In this document: in pieces, positions 28,036-36,443 of the stretch
Layout: every line of letters begins with the position of its first letter
Position numbering within the stretch: position 1 is the stretch's first letter
DNA from: Terrimicrobiaceae bacterium
GTDB taxonomy: Bacteria > Verrucomicrobiota > Verrucomicrobiia > Chthoniobacterales > Terrimicrobiaceae
NCBI GenBank assembly: GCA_018402345.1
Contig: JAGYIV010000010.1
Location: 62,001 to 126,000 of the forward strand
Direction: 5' to 3'
Length of the DNA: 64,000 nucleotides
Made by a program: the position numbers and the translations under genes
The notes under the pieces: model-generated
Told to the model about the DNA's origin: nothing
The model's input: the letters and a program-made list of their open reading frames with translations, nothing else
Databases searched by the model: none

Positions 28036-28902
28036 CTACTCTAATCGCTTCAATGCGGACAAGGGAACACACTCCTTGACTACCATTTGAGGAGATCTTT
28101 TTGAAGAACTACACGAGCCGCATTTGTCTTCAGCGGGGCCAGTGTAAATGGTGCTTGTTCTGGATACCATACCCACCACAGCTCCACTGTCATCAAGCAC
28201 AGGGCAACCGGAACTTCCCACGGCATAATCCGCTGTAACATTCATCCACACCGGTTGTCCCTCTTCCCCTCCGCGTGAAAATCGCGATACAATTCCCTGA
28301 CTGATATACCACAAACGCCCTCCCGGGTGGCTCAAAACTGAAATATCCTCCCCGGGCTTTACGTTCTCGGCAAGTCGCAGAAATGGCAACCTCTCTCCTG
28401 CTGGATCTATTTTAAGCACCGCAATGTCCGAGATTTTGTCACTGAAACACTGGGCTTTGACGGGGTATACGTTGCCTTCCGAGGTCATGATGCCAAGGTG
28501 CTCACCGCTTTTTTTCTCAACGACATGTTCATTGGTGACAATGTGTCCCTCTGGCGAAGCAATCCACCCTCCTGCAAATCCGCCATGGTGCCATTTCGAA
28601 CATTCACCGCATTGATAAATCCTTCCCACAAGAACAACTGCAGGAAGGCAGAGCTCATAGATATCAAGCTTGGATGAACGGATAGCTCCTTCAGCGGAAG
28701 GAAATCTGAACCCCTCTGGGCATCCATGGTGAGCATCGCTGGAACCAGAGAGGTTGTCCTGAGAAACAATCGCGCTCATTTTATTAATGAAAAGATTAAC
28801 AAAATCCGCGTCGTCGACCACGCGATCTGCTTCTGCCTGAGGGAAAGTTCCCACAAAACAGATTGCTCCGATTACCCAACAAACTGGCAGGCGTGGAACC
28901 AT
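28036..28902 (-). CDS. Secreted trypsin-like (S1/HtrA-type) serine protease
   Basis: 288 residues from the ATG at 28902, which overlaps the FAH stop codon by one base (TGATG). Signal peptide MVPRLPVCWVIGAICFVG ending near QAEA. Catalytic triad: His in HIVTNEHVV, Asp in SDIAVLKID, Ser in AVGSSGCPVLDD. There is no PDZ domain. Two Cys clusters (CGEC near the middle, CGSC near the C-terminus) could form disulfides or bind metal. Its base composition is visibly AT-richer than the adjoining operon genes, so it may be a newcomer added to the operon's 3' end beside the IS. Substrate unknown. Confidence 0.85.
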   Translation of the reverse strand: MVPRLPVCWVIGAICFVGTFPQAEADRVVDDADFVNLFINKMSAIVSQDNLSGSSDAHHGCPEGFRFPSAEGAIRSSKLDIYELCLPAVVLVGRIYQCGECSKWHHGGFAGGWIASPEGHIVTNEHVVEKKSGEHLGIMTSEGNVYPVKAQCFSDKISDIAVLKIDPAGERLPFLRLAENVKPGEDISVLSHPGGRLWYISQGIVSRFSRGGEEGQPVWMNVTADYAVGSSGCPVLDDSGAVVGMVSRTSTIYTGPAEDKCGSCSSSKRSPQMVVKECVPLSALKRLE

Positions 28903-29720
28903 CAGGCTGCCCCGGCGTTTTTCTCCAACACGACTGGATTGGTCAGGGAACCGATCCCGTCGATGTCGATCGTGACAGAATCCCCGGGCTTGAGCCACAC
29001 GGGGGGATTTGCGGCCATGCCGACGCCATGGGGCGTGCCGGTGAGGATCACCGTGCCGGGCAGCAATGTCGTGCTACCGCTGAGGAACTCGATGATCGAC
29101 GGCACGTCGAAAATCATGTCACCGGTATTCCAATCCTGCACCGCCCGTCCGTTCAGGATGGTGCGGATGCCGAGGTTGTTGGGATCGGGAATCTCATCGG
29201 CTGTGACGAGGCAGGGCCCGAGCGGCGCGAAGGTGTCGAACGTCTTGCCGCGGCACCATTGACTGCCCCCCCACTTGATTTGCCAATCACGCGCACTGAC
29301 ATCGTTCGCGCACGTGTAGCCAAGGACATGCTCGAGCGCATTTTCCCGGGAAACGTTCTTGCACTTCTTGCCAATCACAATTGCCAACTCGCACTCGTAG
29401 TCCACCTCGTAACTGGCAAGGCGGGTGGGGATTTCAATCGGATCGCCTGGATTCTGCACCGTGGAAGGCGCCTTCATGAATAGGATCGGCCGCTCGGGGA
29501 TTTTCGCGCCCGTCTCCTCGGCGTGCCTGCGGTAGTTGAGGCCGATGCAATAGATTGCCACAGGGTTGATTGGCGCGAGGAGTTTCGCCACATCGGCGAC
29601 CTCACCGCTCGGTGTCGGGTGTTCAAAGACGCACCCATCGAGCCTCTCGAAGCGCCCGTCGGCGTGCTGAATGGCATAGTAGATGGCGTGGTGCTTGTCG
29701 GAGTAGCGGATGATTTTCAT
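28902..29720 (-). CDS. Fumarylacetoacetate hydrolase (FAH) family protein
   Basis: 272 residues from the ATG at 29720 (MKIIRYSDKHHA). FAH-fold features: YCIGLNYRRHAEETG, PILFMKAPSTV, metal-binding Glu/Asp set in VDYECELAIVIGK, GYTCANDVSARDWQ and VILTGTPHGVG. Members hydrolyse diketo acids or act as hydratases/decarboxylases. In the non-phosphorylative L-fucose-type pathway a member cleaves 2,4-diketo-3-deoxy-L-fuconate. That is the best guess here because a sugar-acid dehydratase and SDRs lie in the same operon. It overlaps the upstream isomerase gene by four bases. Confidence 0.9.
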   Translation of the reverse strand: MKIIRYSDKHHAIYYAIQHADGRFERLDGCVFEHPTPSGEVADVAKLLAPINPVAIYCIGLNYRRHAEETGAKIPERPILFMKAPSTVQNPGDPIEIPTRLASYEVDYECELAIVIGKKCKNVSRENALEHVLGYTCANDVSARDWQIKWGGSQWCRGKTFDTFAPLGPCLVTADEIPDPNNLGIRTILNGRAVQDWNTGDMIFDVPSIIEFLSGSTTLLPGTVILTGTPHGVGMAANPPVWLKPGDSVTIDIDGIGSLTNPVVLEKNAGAA

Positions 29721-30553
29721 GTGTTTTGGAAAAGGGATTTGAGGAGGAGCGTTTCGGAGACGTTGTCGCAACGGTTGCAACCCTCCCAATCGATCCACAC
29801 ATATTCAAGGCAGATCCAGCCATCGTAACCGCGCGTGGCGAGCCGTTCGTTCACGGCAAGAAAGTCGATCACGTTCTCCGAGACCGGCGCCTGCAACCGT
29901 CCCTTTGCGGCACCCCGCGCGTGGAAATGCCCGGCGTGGTCGAGCAGTGGGTGGATCTCTTGATTTGAAAAACCGGCATAGACGAAATGCCCGTAGTCGA
30001 GAGTGAGCGTTATATCTCCCGCGAGCTTCACAAACTCGAGCGCCTTGTCCGGCGTCGGGGCGATCGATCCGACATGGGGCTCGACCGAGTAGCACAGCCC
30101 CGCCTCCCCTGCCAATGCGGCGCGGCGAGAGGATTCCTCCGCCGCACGCTGGAGTGAATCGCCATCGGCAACCCCCTCGAAGGAAACGCCAGGCAAACCG
30201 CTGAGATGCCTCGACCCGCAGGCAACAGCAAAATCAACAGCCCGCCGGAACATCTCGAATCCAGCCTCGCGTTCGGATTTCTCCGGATGATTCACAGCCC
30301 GCTGGCCGTGCGTGGTGCCGGTTTGCAAAAAGACATCGGAGGCAACGAGTCCAAGGTCGCCGAGGCGCGTTTTCAATATCGCACCCTCCTCGCTCTCTCG
30401 CCCGTGGACATCCTCCGGACGGAGATGGCTCCGGCCGTTGAAAAATCCGATGTCCACCCCCTGGACACCAAGCATGGAAATCAAACGGCACGAGTCCTCG
30501 TGCTTGAGCAGCGGGAACGTGAAATCGGCACAGGAGAGCGGAATGGACTTCAT
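29717..30553 (-). CDS. Sugar phosphate isomerase/epimerase family (TIM barrel)
   Basis: 278 residues from the ATG at 30553 (MKSIPLSCADFTF). Xylose-isomerase-like barrel with GVQGVDIGFFNG, HLSGLPGVSFEG, CYSVEPHVGSIAPT, ITLTLDYGHFVY, HFHARGAAKG and GWICLEYVW; Glu, Asp, His and Glu at the expected metal-ligand positions. Probably interconverts keto sugars or keto acids in the operon's pathway. Overlaps the 2-hydroxyacid dehydrogenase stop by four bases (ATGA-type coupling). Substrate not determinable from sequence. Confidence 0.87.
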   Translation of the reverse strand: MKSIPLSCADFTFPLLKHEDSCRLISMLGVQGVDIGFFNGRSHLRPEDVHGRESEEGAILKTRLGDLGLVASDVFLQTGTTHGQRAVNHPEKSEREAGFEMFRRAVDFAVACGSRHLSGLPGVSFEGVADGDSLQRAAEESSRRAALAGEAGLCYSVEPHVGSIAPTPDKALEFVKLAGDITLTLDYGHFVYAGFSNQEIHPLLDHAGHFHARGAAKGRLQAPVSENVIDFLAVNERLATRGYDGWICLEYVWIDWEGCNRCDNVSETLLLKSLFQNT

Positions 30554-31515
30554 GTGATGGAAACAGTGTTTTTGAAGTCTTCGCCACGGAGGCGCCGTGA
30601 CGCCTCCTCGGCGGCCAGGCGCTGGAGTTCGCCCACACTGTCGGCGCTGAACCACGCGGTGTGCGAGGTCAGCAAGGCGTTCGGGGCGGTGCGGAGCGGA
30701 TGGCCCGTTTCAAGAGGTTCGCTCTCGAACACATCCAATCCAGCGGCAAACGGCCGTCCCTTGGCCAGTGCGGCGGCGAGTGCGTGGGTGTCCGCAAGAC
30801 CACCCCGGGCGGTGTTGACGAGCACCGCATGGGATTTCATGAGTCCCAACCGAGCGGCGTTCGCAAAGTGTCGCGTCTCTTTTGTGAGCGGCAGGTTCAG
30901 CGAAAGAACGTCGGACTCGGAAAACAACTCCTCGACATCGAGACGCCGGACTCCCGCCTTCTCAAAGACCTCCGCTGGAACATAGGGATCGTAGGCGGCG
31001 GGGGCGCATCCGAAGGCGGCGGCGCGGGCCAGCACCGCTCGTGCGATGCGTCCGAACCCCGCCGTGGCAAAGGTCATCCGGCGAAGCGCGGGCATCGATT
31101 TCAAGGGCGGCGTGATCGCCCACTCACCGGCCCGCACCCGGGCATCGGTGCTCCCCAACTGGCGAACAAGCGCCAGCGCCAGCGCAAGCGTGTGGTCGGC
31201 GACATCGTCGATACAGTAGTCGGGCACATTCGCCACGGGAATGCCTGCAGCGGCGGCGGCAGCAAGATCGATGTTGTCCACGCCAATACCGTATCGAACG
31301 AGCCCCTTGCAGCGCTCCAGCCCCGCGATCACCGCCGCGTCAAGCGGCGCCCACTGGGCAATGACCACATCCGCCTCGCGGCAGAATTCAAGAACCTCAG
31401 CGGAGGTCTTGCACTGGCCGGCGCGAAGCTCGCCCCCGGCGGCCTCGACGATCCGGCGCTCGGTGTCGATAGTTGAAAATCCGTAATCGGTGATGCAAAC
31501 AACTGGTTTTTTCAT
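30550..31515 (-). CDS. D-2-hydroxyacid dehydrogenase (phosphoglycerate-dehydrogenase-like)
   Basis: 321 residues from the ATG at 31515 (MKKPVVCITDYGF); a longer upstream frame has no family resemblance. Nucleotide-binding loop ATAGFGRIARAVL, catalytic Arg in VNTARGGLAD, Glu in GLDVFESEPLETGHP and His in LLTSHTAWFS. The family reduces 2-keto acids or oxidises 2-hydroxyacids with NAD(P). Called C-terminal-binding-protein-like in annotation because of the YGIGVDNIDL segment. It overlaps both the ADC-like gene upstream and the isomerase downstream by four bases. Confidence 0.92.
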   Translation of the reverse strand: MKKPVVCITDYGFSTIDTERRIVEAAGGELRAGQCKTSAEVLEFCREADVVIAQWAPLDAAVIAGLERCKGLVRYGIGVDNIDLAAAAAAGIPVANVPDYCIDDVADHTLALALALVRQLGSTDARVRAGEWAITPPLKSMPALRRMTFATAGFGRIARAVLARAAAFGCAPAAYDPYVPAEVFEKAGVRRLDVEELFSESDVLSLNLPLTKETRHFANAARLGLMKSHAVLVNTARGGLADTHALAAALAKGRPFAAGLDVFESEPLETGHPLRTAPNALLTSHTAWFSADSVGELQRLAAEEASRRLRGEDFKNTVSIT

Positions 31516-32243
31516 GCGAGGTAGTCGTGAAGGATTTCGCCGGGAACGAGGGTGAATTCGGCCTTCCAATAGTAGCCCTCGAGTTCCTCGACCACCGGCA
31601 AGTGGTGGAGCGGAGCTTGGGCGTTGGGGAGAAGATCCACGGTGCACGGCCCGCGCCAGCATTCGTGGATTTTCACATCGGCCAACCGGCGGCTGGTGAT
31701 CTGGCGCACAGCGCATTCGCCGCTGATGTGTTGAAGCACCTTGTAATTCAGGTTCAGCGAAAAATCGAATGCGCTCCGCTTGAGGTCCTCGATCGATCCG
31801 CGTTGCTGCTTGTAGGCCATCGTGCCCGTGCAGCAATCGATACCGTTGCGCTCGAGGATGCCGACAATCAGGTCGCTCCGGTATTCAATGCGCGGGTTTC
31901 CCCACTTTTTTGGCTGACCGTGCACCTCCCTCCCCTGCGTGAGCCCGCCGTCGCTGTTGAGAAAAAGAAACGGTGAAAATCCCCCGACCGCCTTTCCAGG
32001 CAGTTCCGCCCCGAGCATGACATTGCACTCGCCGTAGCGGCCGAGCCAATCGACATCCCCCATGTTGTAAATGTGCACCAGCACCTGGTCGCTGACCGCG
32101 CGGAGCGGCTCGGGAAGCATGCGTTGCACTGCCTCTGGCGTGGTTCGGTAAACAAGCGTGAGCACCTCGACATCGCGGAAGGTGAAGGGAAAGGGTGTCA
32201 CGAGCGGCGCTTCCGTGGGGGTGGACCAGTGGTTGGGTTTCAT
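31512..32243 (-). CDS. Acetoacetate decarboxylase (ADC) superfamily protein
   Basis: 243 residues from the ATG at 32243 (MKPNHWSTPTEAP). ADC-fold segments: LTLVYRTTPEAVQRMLPEPL, YGECNVMLG, GGFSPFLFLNSD and GREVHGQPKKWGNPRIEY. The last matches the family's PKK motif containing the Schiff-base lysine. ADC-like enzymes include decarboxylases and unrelated aldolase-dehydratases. A member inside a sugar-acid operon is unusual; it may act on a diketo or lactone intermediate. Overlaps the dehydrogenase downstream by four bases. Confidence 0.87.
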   Translation of the reverse strand: MKPNHWSTPTEAPLVTPFPFTFRDVEVLTLVYRTTPEAVQRMLPEPLRAVSDQVLVHIYNMGDVDWLGRYGECNVMLGAELPGKAVGGFSPFLFLNSDGGLTQGREVHGQPKKWGNPRIEYRSDLIVGILERNGIDCCTGTMAYKQQRGSIEDLKRSAFDFSLNLNYKVLQHISGECAVRQITSRRLADVKIHECWRGPCTVDLLPNAQAPLHHLPVVEELEGYYWKAEFTLVPGEILHDYLA

Positions 32244-32248
32244 AAAAA

Positions 32249-33040
32249 TCAGCAGGTGTGCATGAACCCGCCGCACACGTTAATGTGTTGGCCGGTGATG
32301 AATGCGGCTTTCGGTCCGGCAAGAAAGACGATCAGGTTCGCGATATCCTCGGGCGCGCCAAGCCGGCGGAGCGGGGTCTGGGCCGTCCAAGCCTCGGTGA
32401 GTTGTTCGGGTGTCTTGCCGGTGAGCGTCGCCAGTTCAGCGAAATTTTGCTTCCACATATCGGTGACCACCACAGCGGGGCTCACAGTGTTCACCCGAAT
32501 TCCAGCCGGCCCGTAAGCGAGCGCGAGGGATTCGGTGACACTGACCACGCCGGCCTTCGCGGCGGCATAGTGGGCCGAGAGAGCGCGCCCCTTGCGGGCG
32601 GCATTCGAGGCAAGGTTGACAATCGCCCCGCCCCGCCCCCCAGCCTTCATCGCCTCGGCGGCCGCCACGCCGATGAAAAACAGAGACCTCAGATCGATCT
32701 CGAGCACCTCGTCCCATTCCTCGGCGGCAATCGTGTTGATGGAGTTGAAATGGCACACGCCTGCGGAACTCACGAGGATATCGATCCCTCCAGCCTTCTC
32801 CACGGCTTCGTTGACCACGGATTTCGCCGCATCCGCCGGGCGCAGGTCGCGAACAATCGCGAAATGCGCGGCGCCGCAAGGGGACTCGAGCGAGGCGATC
32901 GTCTCGCGGGACCGTTGCTCCTGACGGTCGACCGCCACAATCCGCGCGCCGAGGGCAGCGAATTGCTTGGCACATTGCAGTCCGAATCCGCTGCCGGCTC
33001 CGGTGACCAGGATGGTTTTGTTTTCGAATTCCATAATCAT
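32249..33040 (-). CDS. SDR-family NAD(P)-dependent oxidoreductase (first of two)
   Basis: 263 residues. Classical SDR: TGAGSGFG cofactor loop, NNAG-equivalent SSAG, catalytic Ser-Tyr-Lys in ASNAARKGRALSAHYAAAKAG and C-terminal TGQHINVCGGF. Atypical is the SSAG in place of NNAG. Starts at 33040 (MIMEFENK) or 33034 (MEFENK), overlapping the dehydratase stop by four bases. By pathway analogy one SDR would oxidise the sugar and the other a 2-keto-3-deoxy acid, but which does which is not clear. Confidence 0.9.
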   Translation of the reverse strand: MIMEFENKTILVTGAGSGFGLQCAKQFAALGARIVAVDRQEQRSRETIASLESPCGAAHFAIVRDLRPADAAKSVVNEAVEKAGGIDILVSSAGVCHFNSINTIAAEEWDEVLEIDLRSLFFIGVAAAEAMKAGGRGGAIVNLASNAARKGRALSAHYAAAKAGVVSVTESLALAYGPAGIRVNTVSPAVVVTDMWKQNFAELATLTGKTPEQLTEAWTAQTPLRRLGAPEDIANLIVFLAGPKAAFITGQHINVCGGFMHTC

Positions 33041-34167
33041 GAAAGGGTGTATTTGCGGACGATCTCCTCGCGAACGGCAACACCAAGGCCTCCGGTCTCA
33101 CGCACCTCGAGCAAGCCGCCCTTTTGTTCCCACGGGTCCTCGACCAACTCGTGTTGCATGGGAGACGGGTGCGGCTTGAAATCCATCGCCGCTCCGCACG
33201 GAAAGGCGGCAAGCAGATGCACCCCTACGGCGGTGTTCACCGCGCTGCTCCAGGTGTGGGTGGAAAACCTCAGATGGTTGAGTTCGACCATCGAGGCAGC
33301 TTTCAGGCACCCGGTCACACCGAGACAACGCCCCGGATCCACCTGAATGACATCCGCCGCCCCCGCGGCAATGAGCCTCCTGTAGCCCTCGGGAGTCCAC
33401 TCCTGCTCCCCTGTCCCGATCGGCACGGCCACGGCGGCACGTAGGGCGGCATGGGCCTCGTAGTCCCATGGCGGCAGCGGCTCCTCGATCCACAGGGGCC
33501 TCAGCGGTTCCATCTCGCGAATACGGCGGATTGCCGTGGGCAAATCCCAACGCGTCCGCGCCGCGAGGATATCCAACACAAAATTTCCCTCCGCTCCCAT
33601 GATCTCCCGGATTCCCGTGGCGAGCCTCATGTCGAGATCCCGCCGTTCGCCAAGCACAGGCCCAGGCCGCACTCCCCAGCCTCCTTTGACAATCGTGTAG
33701 CCCCAGTCGCGAAATGCCTCGAACTCCCGCAGGCACCACTCAATGTCATCCATGTTCAAGTGGATGCATGCCATCACAGGAATCGCCTCGCGTTTCCTCG
33801 CTCCGAACAATCTGCAAAGCGGCTGCCCAAGCATCTTTCCCTTCAAATCCCAAATCGCCGTGTCGAGCGCGCTGATCGCCATCGCGGCCACCCCCTCCCG
33901 GCCATACCACCAGACATGCCCCACCATTTTGTCCCAAAGACGCTCGGCATCGAGGGGGGACTCGCCGATCAACAGGGGAGCCAGCCCGTTCTCCCCAATG
34001 GTTTTCACGGCCATCGAGCACTCGGGCCACATGGTGATCGCCTCACCCCATCCCAACGTGCCGTCGGACAACTCGATGCGGGCCACGGCAATGTGGCGCA
34101 TCCGGTTGTGGTCATGCGGTTCGGGATAGGTGAGCGGGGTGATGCTGATTGATCGAATGACACTCAT
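33037..34167 (-). CDS. Enolase-superfamily sugar-acid dehydratase (mandelate racemase subgroup)
   Basis: 376 residues. N-terminal capping domain, then barrel motifs: a Lys in YTIVKGGWGVRPG, metal ligands Asp in FVLDILAARTRW, Glu in LWIEEPLPPWD and Glu in IGTGEQEWT, the Asp of VIQVDPGRCLG and the His of FSTHTWSS, which form the His-Asp dyad typical of the MR subgroup. Members dehydrate aldonates such as fuconate, rhamnonate, galactonate or gluconate to 2-keto-3-deoxy acids. Nine bases after the second SDR. Substrate unassigned; a 6-deoxy sugar acid is plausible from the operon. Confidence 0.92.
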   Translation of the reverse strand: MSVIRSISITPLTYPEPHDHNRMRHIAVARIELSDGTLGWGEAITMWPECSMAVKTIGENGLAPLLIGESPLDAERLWDKMVGHVWWYGREGVAAMAISALDTAIWDLKGKMLGQPLCRLFGARKREAIPVMACIHLNMDDIEWCLREFEAFRDWGYTIVKGGWGVRPGPVLGERRDLDMRLATGIREIMGAEGNFVLDILAARTRWDLPTAIRRIREMEPLRPLWIEEPLPPWDYEAHAALRAAVAVPIGTGEQEWTPEGYRRLIAAGAADVIQVDPGRCLGVTGCLKAASMVELNHLRFSTHTWSSAVNTAVGVHLLAAFPCGAAMDFKPHPSPMQHELVEDPWEQKGGLLEVRETGGLGVAVREEIVRKYTLS

Positions 34168-34176
34168 AAAAAATCC

Positions 34177-34944
34177 TTAAAGTTGGGCGAGCCACCCGCC
34201 GTCCACCGTGATCGTCGACCCGTTGACATACGCGCTCTCCTTGGAGCCCAGAAACACATAGGCCCCCTTCAAATCCTCCGGATCGCCGAAGCGCCCCAGC
34301 GCGCAACGGCCCTGTAAAAATGGATCCGCGATCCCCGGTGTGGTCGAGGCCTCGTCGTTGATCTCGGTGTGGATCCAACCCGGCGCCACGGCGTTCACAT
34401 TGATGCCCAGCCTGCCGAGTTCCAGGGCCATGCCCTGCATGAGCACATGCAAACCGCCCTTTGTCGTGCAGTAGTGGGTCTGTGTCGGATTCGAGCGCAC
34501 CGCCCCCACGCTAGTGGTGAAAACGATCCTTCCCCCACGCCCCTGCGCGACCATGATTTTTGCCGCCTCCTGCGACACGTAAAACGCACCGTCGAGATTA
34601 ATGCCCACATGCCGTTTCCAATCCTCGTCGCAAAGTTCGAGGAACGGCTTGAAGTCGCAGATGCCGGCATTGCACACAACGATGTCGAGCCCACCCAGAA
34701 GCTCCGTGGCCCGTCGTGTCATGGCGCGTGCCTGCGATGGATCGGAGACATCCGCCTCCACAGCGAACGCCCGCACCTTGCATCGATCAGCAATCGCCTT
34801 GGCCGCCGCCTGTAGGCGCCCGGCATCGCCGAAACTGTTGATCACGACATCGCATCCGGCCTCCGCAAAGGCCTCGGCTGCGGCAAGGCCGATTCCACGG
34901 CTCGCGCCGGTGACAAGGACATGGTTTCCAATCGGTGTGTTCAT
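34177..34944 (-). CDS. SDR-family NAD(P)-dependent oxidoreductase (second of two)
   Basis: 255 residues from the ATG at 34944 (MNTPIGNHVLVTG). Motifs: TGASRGIGLAAAEAF, VCNAG, the catalytic Ser-Tyr-Lys set TSVGAVRSNPTQTHYCTTKG, PGWIHTEIN and VNGSTITVDGGWLAQL. The NSFGDAGR segment after beta-2 lacks an acidic residue at the usual NAD-selecting position, which may indicate NADP use. First catabolic gene after the IclR gene (11 bases), so probably the entry dehydrogenase of the pathway (inference). Confidence 0.92.
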   Translation of the reverse strand: MNTPIGNHVLVTGASRGIGLAAAEAFAEAGCDVVINSFGDAGRLQAAAKAIADRCKVRAFAVEADVSDPSQARAMTRRATELLGGLDIVVCNAGICDFKPFLELCDEDWKRHVGINLDGAFYVSQEAAKIMVAQGRGGRIVFTTSVGAVRSNPTQTHYCTTKGGLHVLMQGMALELGRLGINVNAVAPGWIHTEINDEASTTPGIADPFLQGRCALGRFGDPEDLKGAYVFLGSKESAYVNGSTITVDGGWLAQL

Positions 34945-34955
34945 GGTTGTGGGAT

Positions 34956-35660
34956 TCAAAGGGGTTCGAAGGATTCCGAGATGTGTCGTGCGCACGCCTC
35001 GAGGGCAGGGAGGAGTTTTTTCACGGTTTTAACCTTCCCGCTCGCCGGATCCAGCCACGAGGTCGCGATGGCGGCGATCGCCGTTCCATCTCGTGCCAGC
35101 ACAGGAACCGCAAGGTCGTTCACCCCCCGGAACAAATGACTCTGGGAATACTCGTGGCCACTCTCGCGGATCGCGCCATACCGCTTTTCCGCGCCGCCGC
35201 CAAACGCCATAAGAACCCTGCCGGAGACCGTCTCCACAGGCTTGTGCGACGACCCCACACGCACACCGATCTTCAAATACCCCGTCCCCGGCGCGTCGGC
35301 CAAAATCAACAGGTCCCCGTCGTCCAATACGCTCAAATGAATCCCTTCGCCGGTCCCGGCCGCATAGTCGCCCAGCGGCCCCATCGCATTCGCGACCAGA
35401 TCGCGATAGGGCGGATTGTGATTGCCGATGCGGAACAACTTCGAACTCCTCCTGTAAAGCCCCCGTGAATCCCTGACGAAATACCCCCGTTGCGCCAAAT
35501 ACGGCACCACCCGCTGCATCTCGGACACCGAGCGCCCGCACGATCGCGCAATCTCCGTGAGGCTCATCGCCCCGGCTCCGCGGTGAACAAGCTCCAAGGC
35601 ATCCAAGCCTTTTTCCAAGGCTGGCACATTAAAGTTCCCATTTGCGGGATCGTTTCCCAT
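34956..35660 (-). CDS. IclR-family transcriptional regulator
   Basis: 234 residues from the ATG at 35660 (MGNDPANGNFNVPA); an upstream in-frame start at 35720 is less likely. N-terminal winged HTH (LTEIARSCGRSVSEMQRVVP) and C-terminal GAF-like ligand domain (ETVSGRVLMAFGGG, DLAVPVLARDGTAIAAIA). IclR proteins usually repress or activate adjacent catabolic operons in response to an intermediate. It is the first gene of the minus-strand operon, so autoregulation with the pathway is probable. It diverges from the pseudopilin at 35777 across about 115 bases. Confidence 0.92.
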   Translation of the reverse strand: MGNDPANGNFNVPALEKGLDALELVHRGAGAMSLTEIARSCGRSVSEMQRVVPYLAQRGYFVRDSRGLYRRSSKLFRIGNHNPPYRDLVANAMGPLGDYAAGTGEGIHLSVLDDGDLLILADAPGTGYLKIGVRVGSSHKPVETVSGRVLMAFGGGAEKRYGAIRESGHEYSQSHLFRGVNDLAVPVLARDGTAIAAIATSWLDPASGKVKTVKKLLPALEACARHISESFEPL

Positions 35661-35776
35661 TTGAGAAAGAATCCATGACCGATCCGTTCTTGCCAACATT
35701 TTTTTCCAGTGAACACCCACCCCCGACGAGAGCGGTATTGTGCAGGGAACGATTCCCGCGTATTCGTCACACCACG

Positions 35777-36253
35777 ATGAACCATTCCAGCCCCCGAAAC
35801 CGCCAGGCGTTCACCCTGATCGAACTTCTCGTCGTCATCACCGTGATCGCGATCCTCGCCGGCCTCGTCCTGAATACGGCGGGATATGTTCAGAAGAAGT
35901 CAGCCCGCAGCCGCGCAGAGGCAGAGGTGGCCGCCCTCTCCGCGGCGATCGAAAGCTACAAACTGGACTATGGAGCATACCCCACCGCATCGGCGAACGG
36001 CTCTGTCGTGCTCTACCAATCACTTGTCACCAACGGCACTCTCAATCCCTCGGGAAAAATCTATTTCGAGCCGAACAACAGCATGGTGAGCGGGACCGGA
36101 AATTCCACATCCCTCATCGATCCCTTCGGCATCGCCTACAACTATATTTATCCAGGAAATGCGTCACGTTCCGGCACCAACTTTTTCGACCTCTGGTCGA
36201 CCGCTGGAGCAACCCCTGCCTCCGACACCAACCAGTGGATCAAAAATTGGTGA
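35777..36253 (+). CDS. Type II secretion/type IV pilus-like pseudopilin
   Basis: 158 residues. Short leader NRQA ending in the prepilin peptidase site followed by FTLIELLVVITVIAILAGLV, the classic N-methylated helix (Glu5 present). C-terminal GspG-like body (RAEAEVAALSAAIESYKLDY, GAYPTASANGSVV, LIDPFGIAYNYIYPG). Verrucomicrobia encode very many such proteins of unclear purpose, often as isolated genes, as here. The start at 35777 is chosen because the leader then has normal length. Confidence 0.92.
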   Translation: MNHSSPRNRQAFTLIELLVVITVIAILAGLVLNTAGYVQKKSARSRAEAEVAALSAAIESYKLDYGAYPTASANGSVVLYQSLVTNGTLNPSGKIYFEPNNSMVSGTGNSTSLIDPFGIAYNYIYPGNASRSGTNFFDLWSTAGATPASDTNQWIKNW

Positions 36254-36443
36254 CCACCAAAATCTCAGTAGGTTAATCACCTGAGGGCATAGAAATTGCC
36301 AGCCCACTGGAGTTCAGCGGCATTCTAGTGCAGGGAGAAAGTGCTCTTATTCCAGTTTATTGGATTGCCATCGTGGGAAATCACCCTATGGTCTACAACT
36401 TTCCTTGCCCGACATGGGCAGTCGATTTGATTGCATTTTACTG

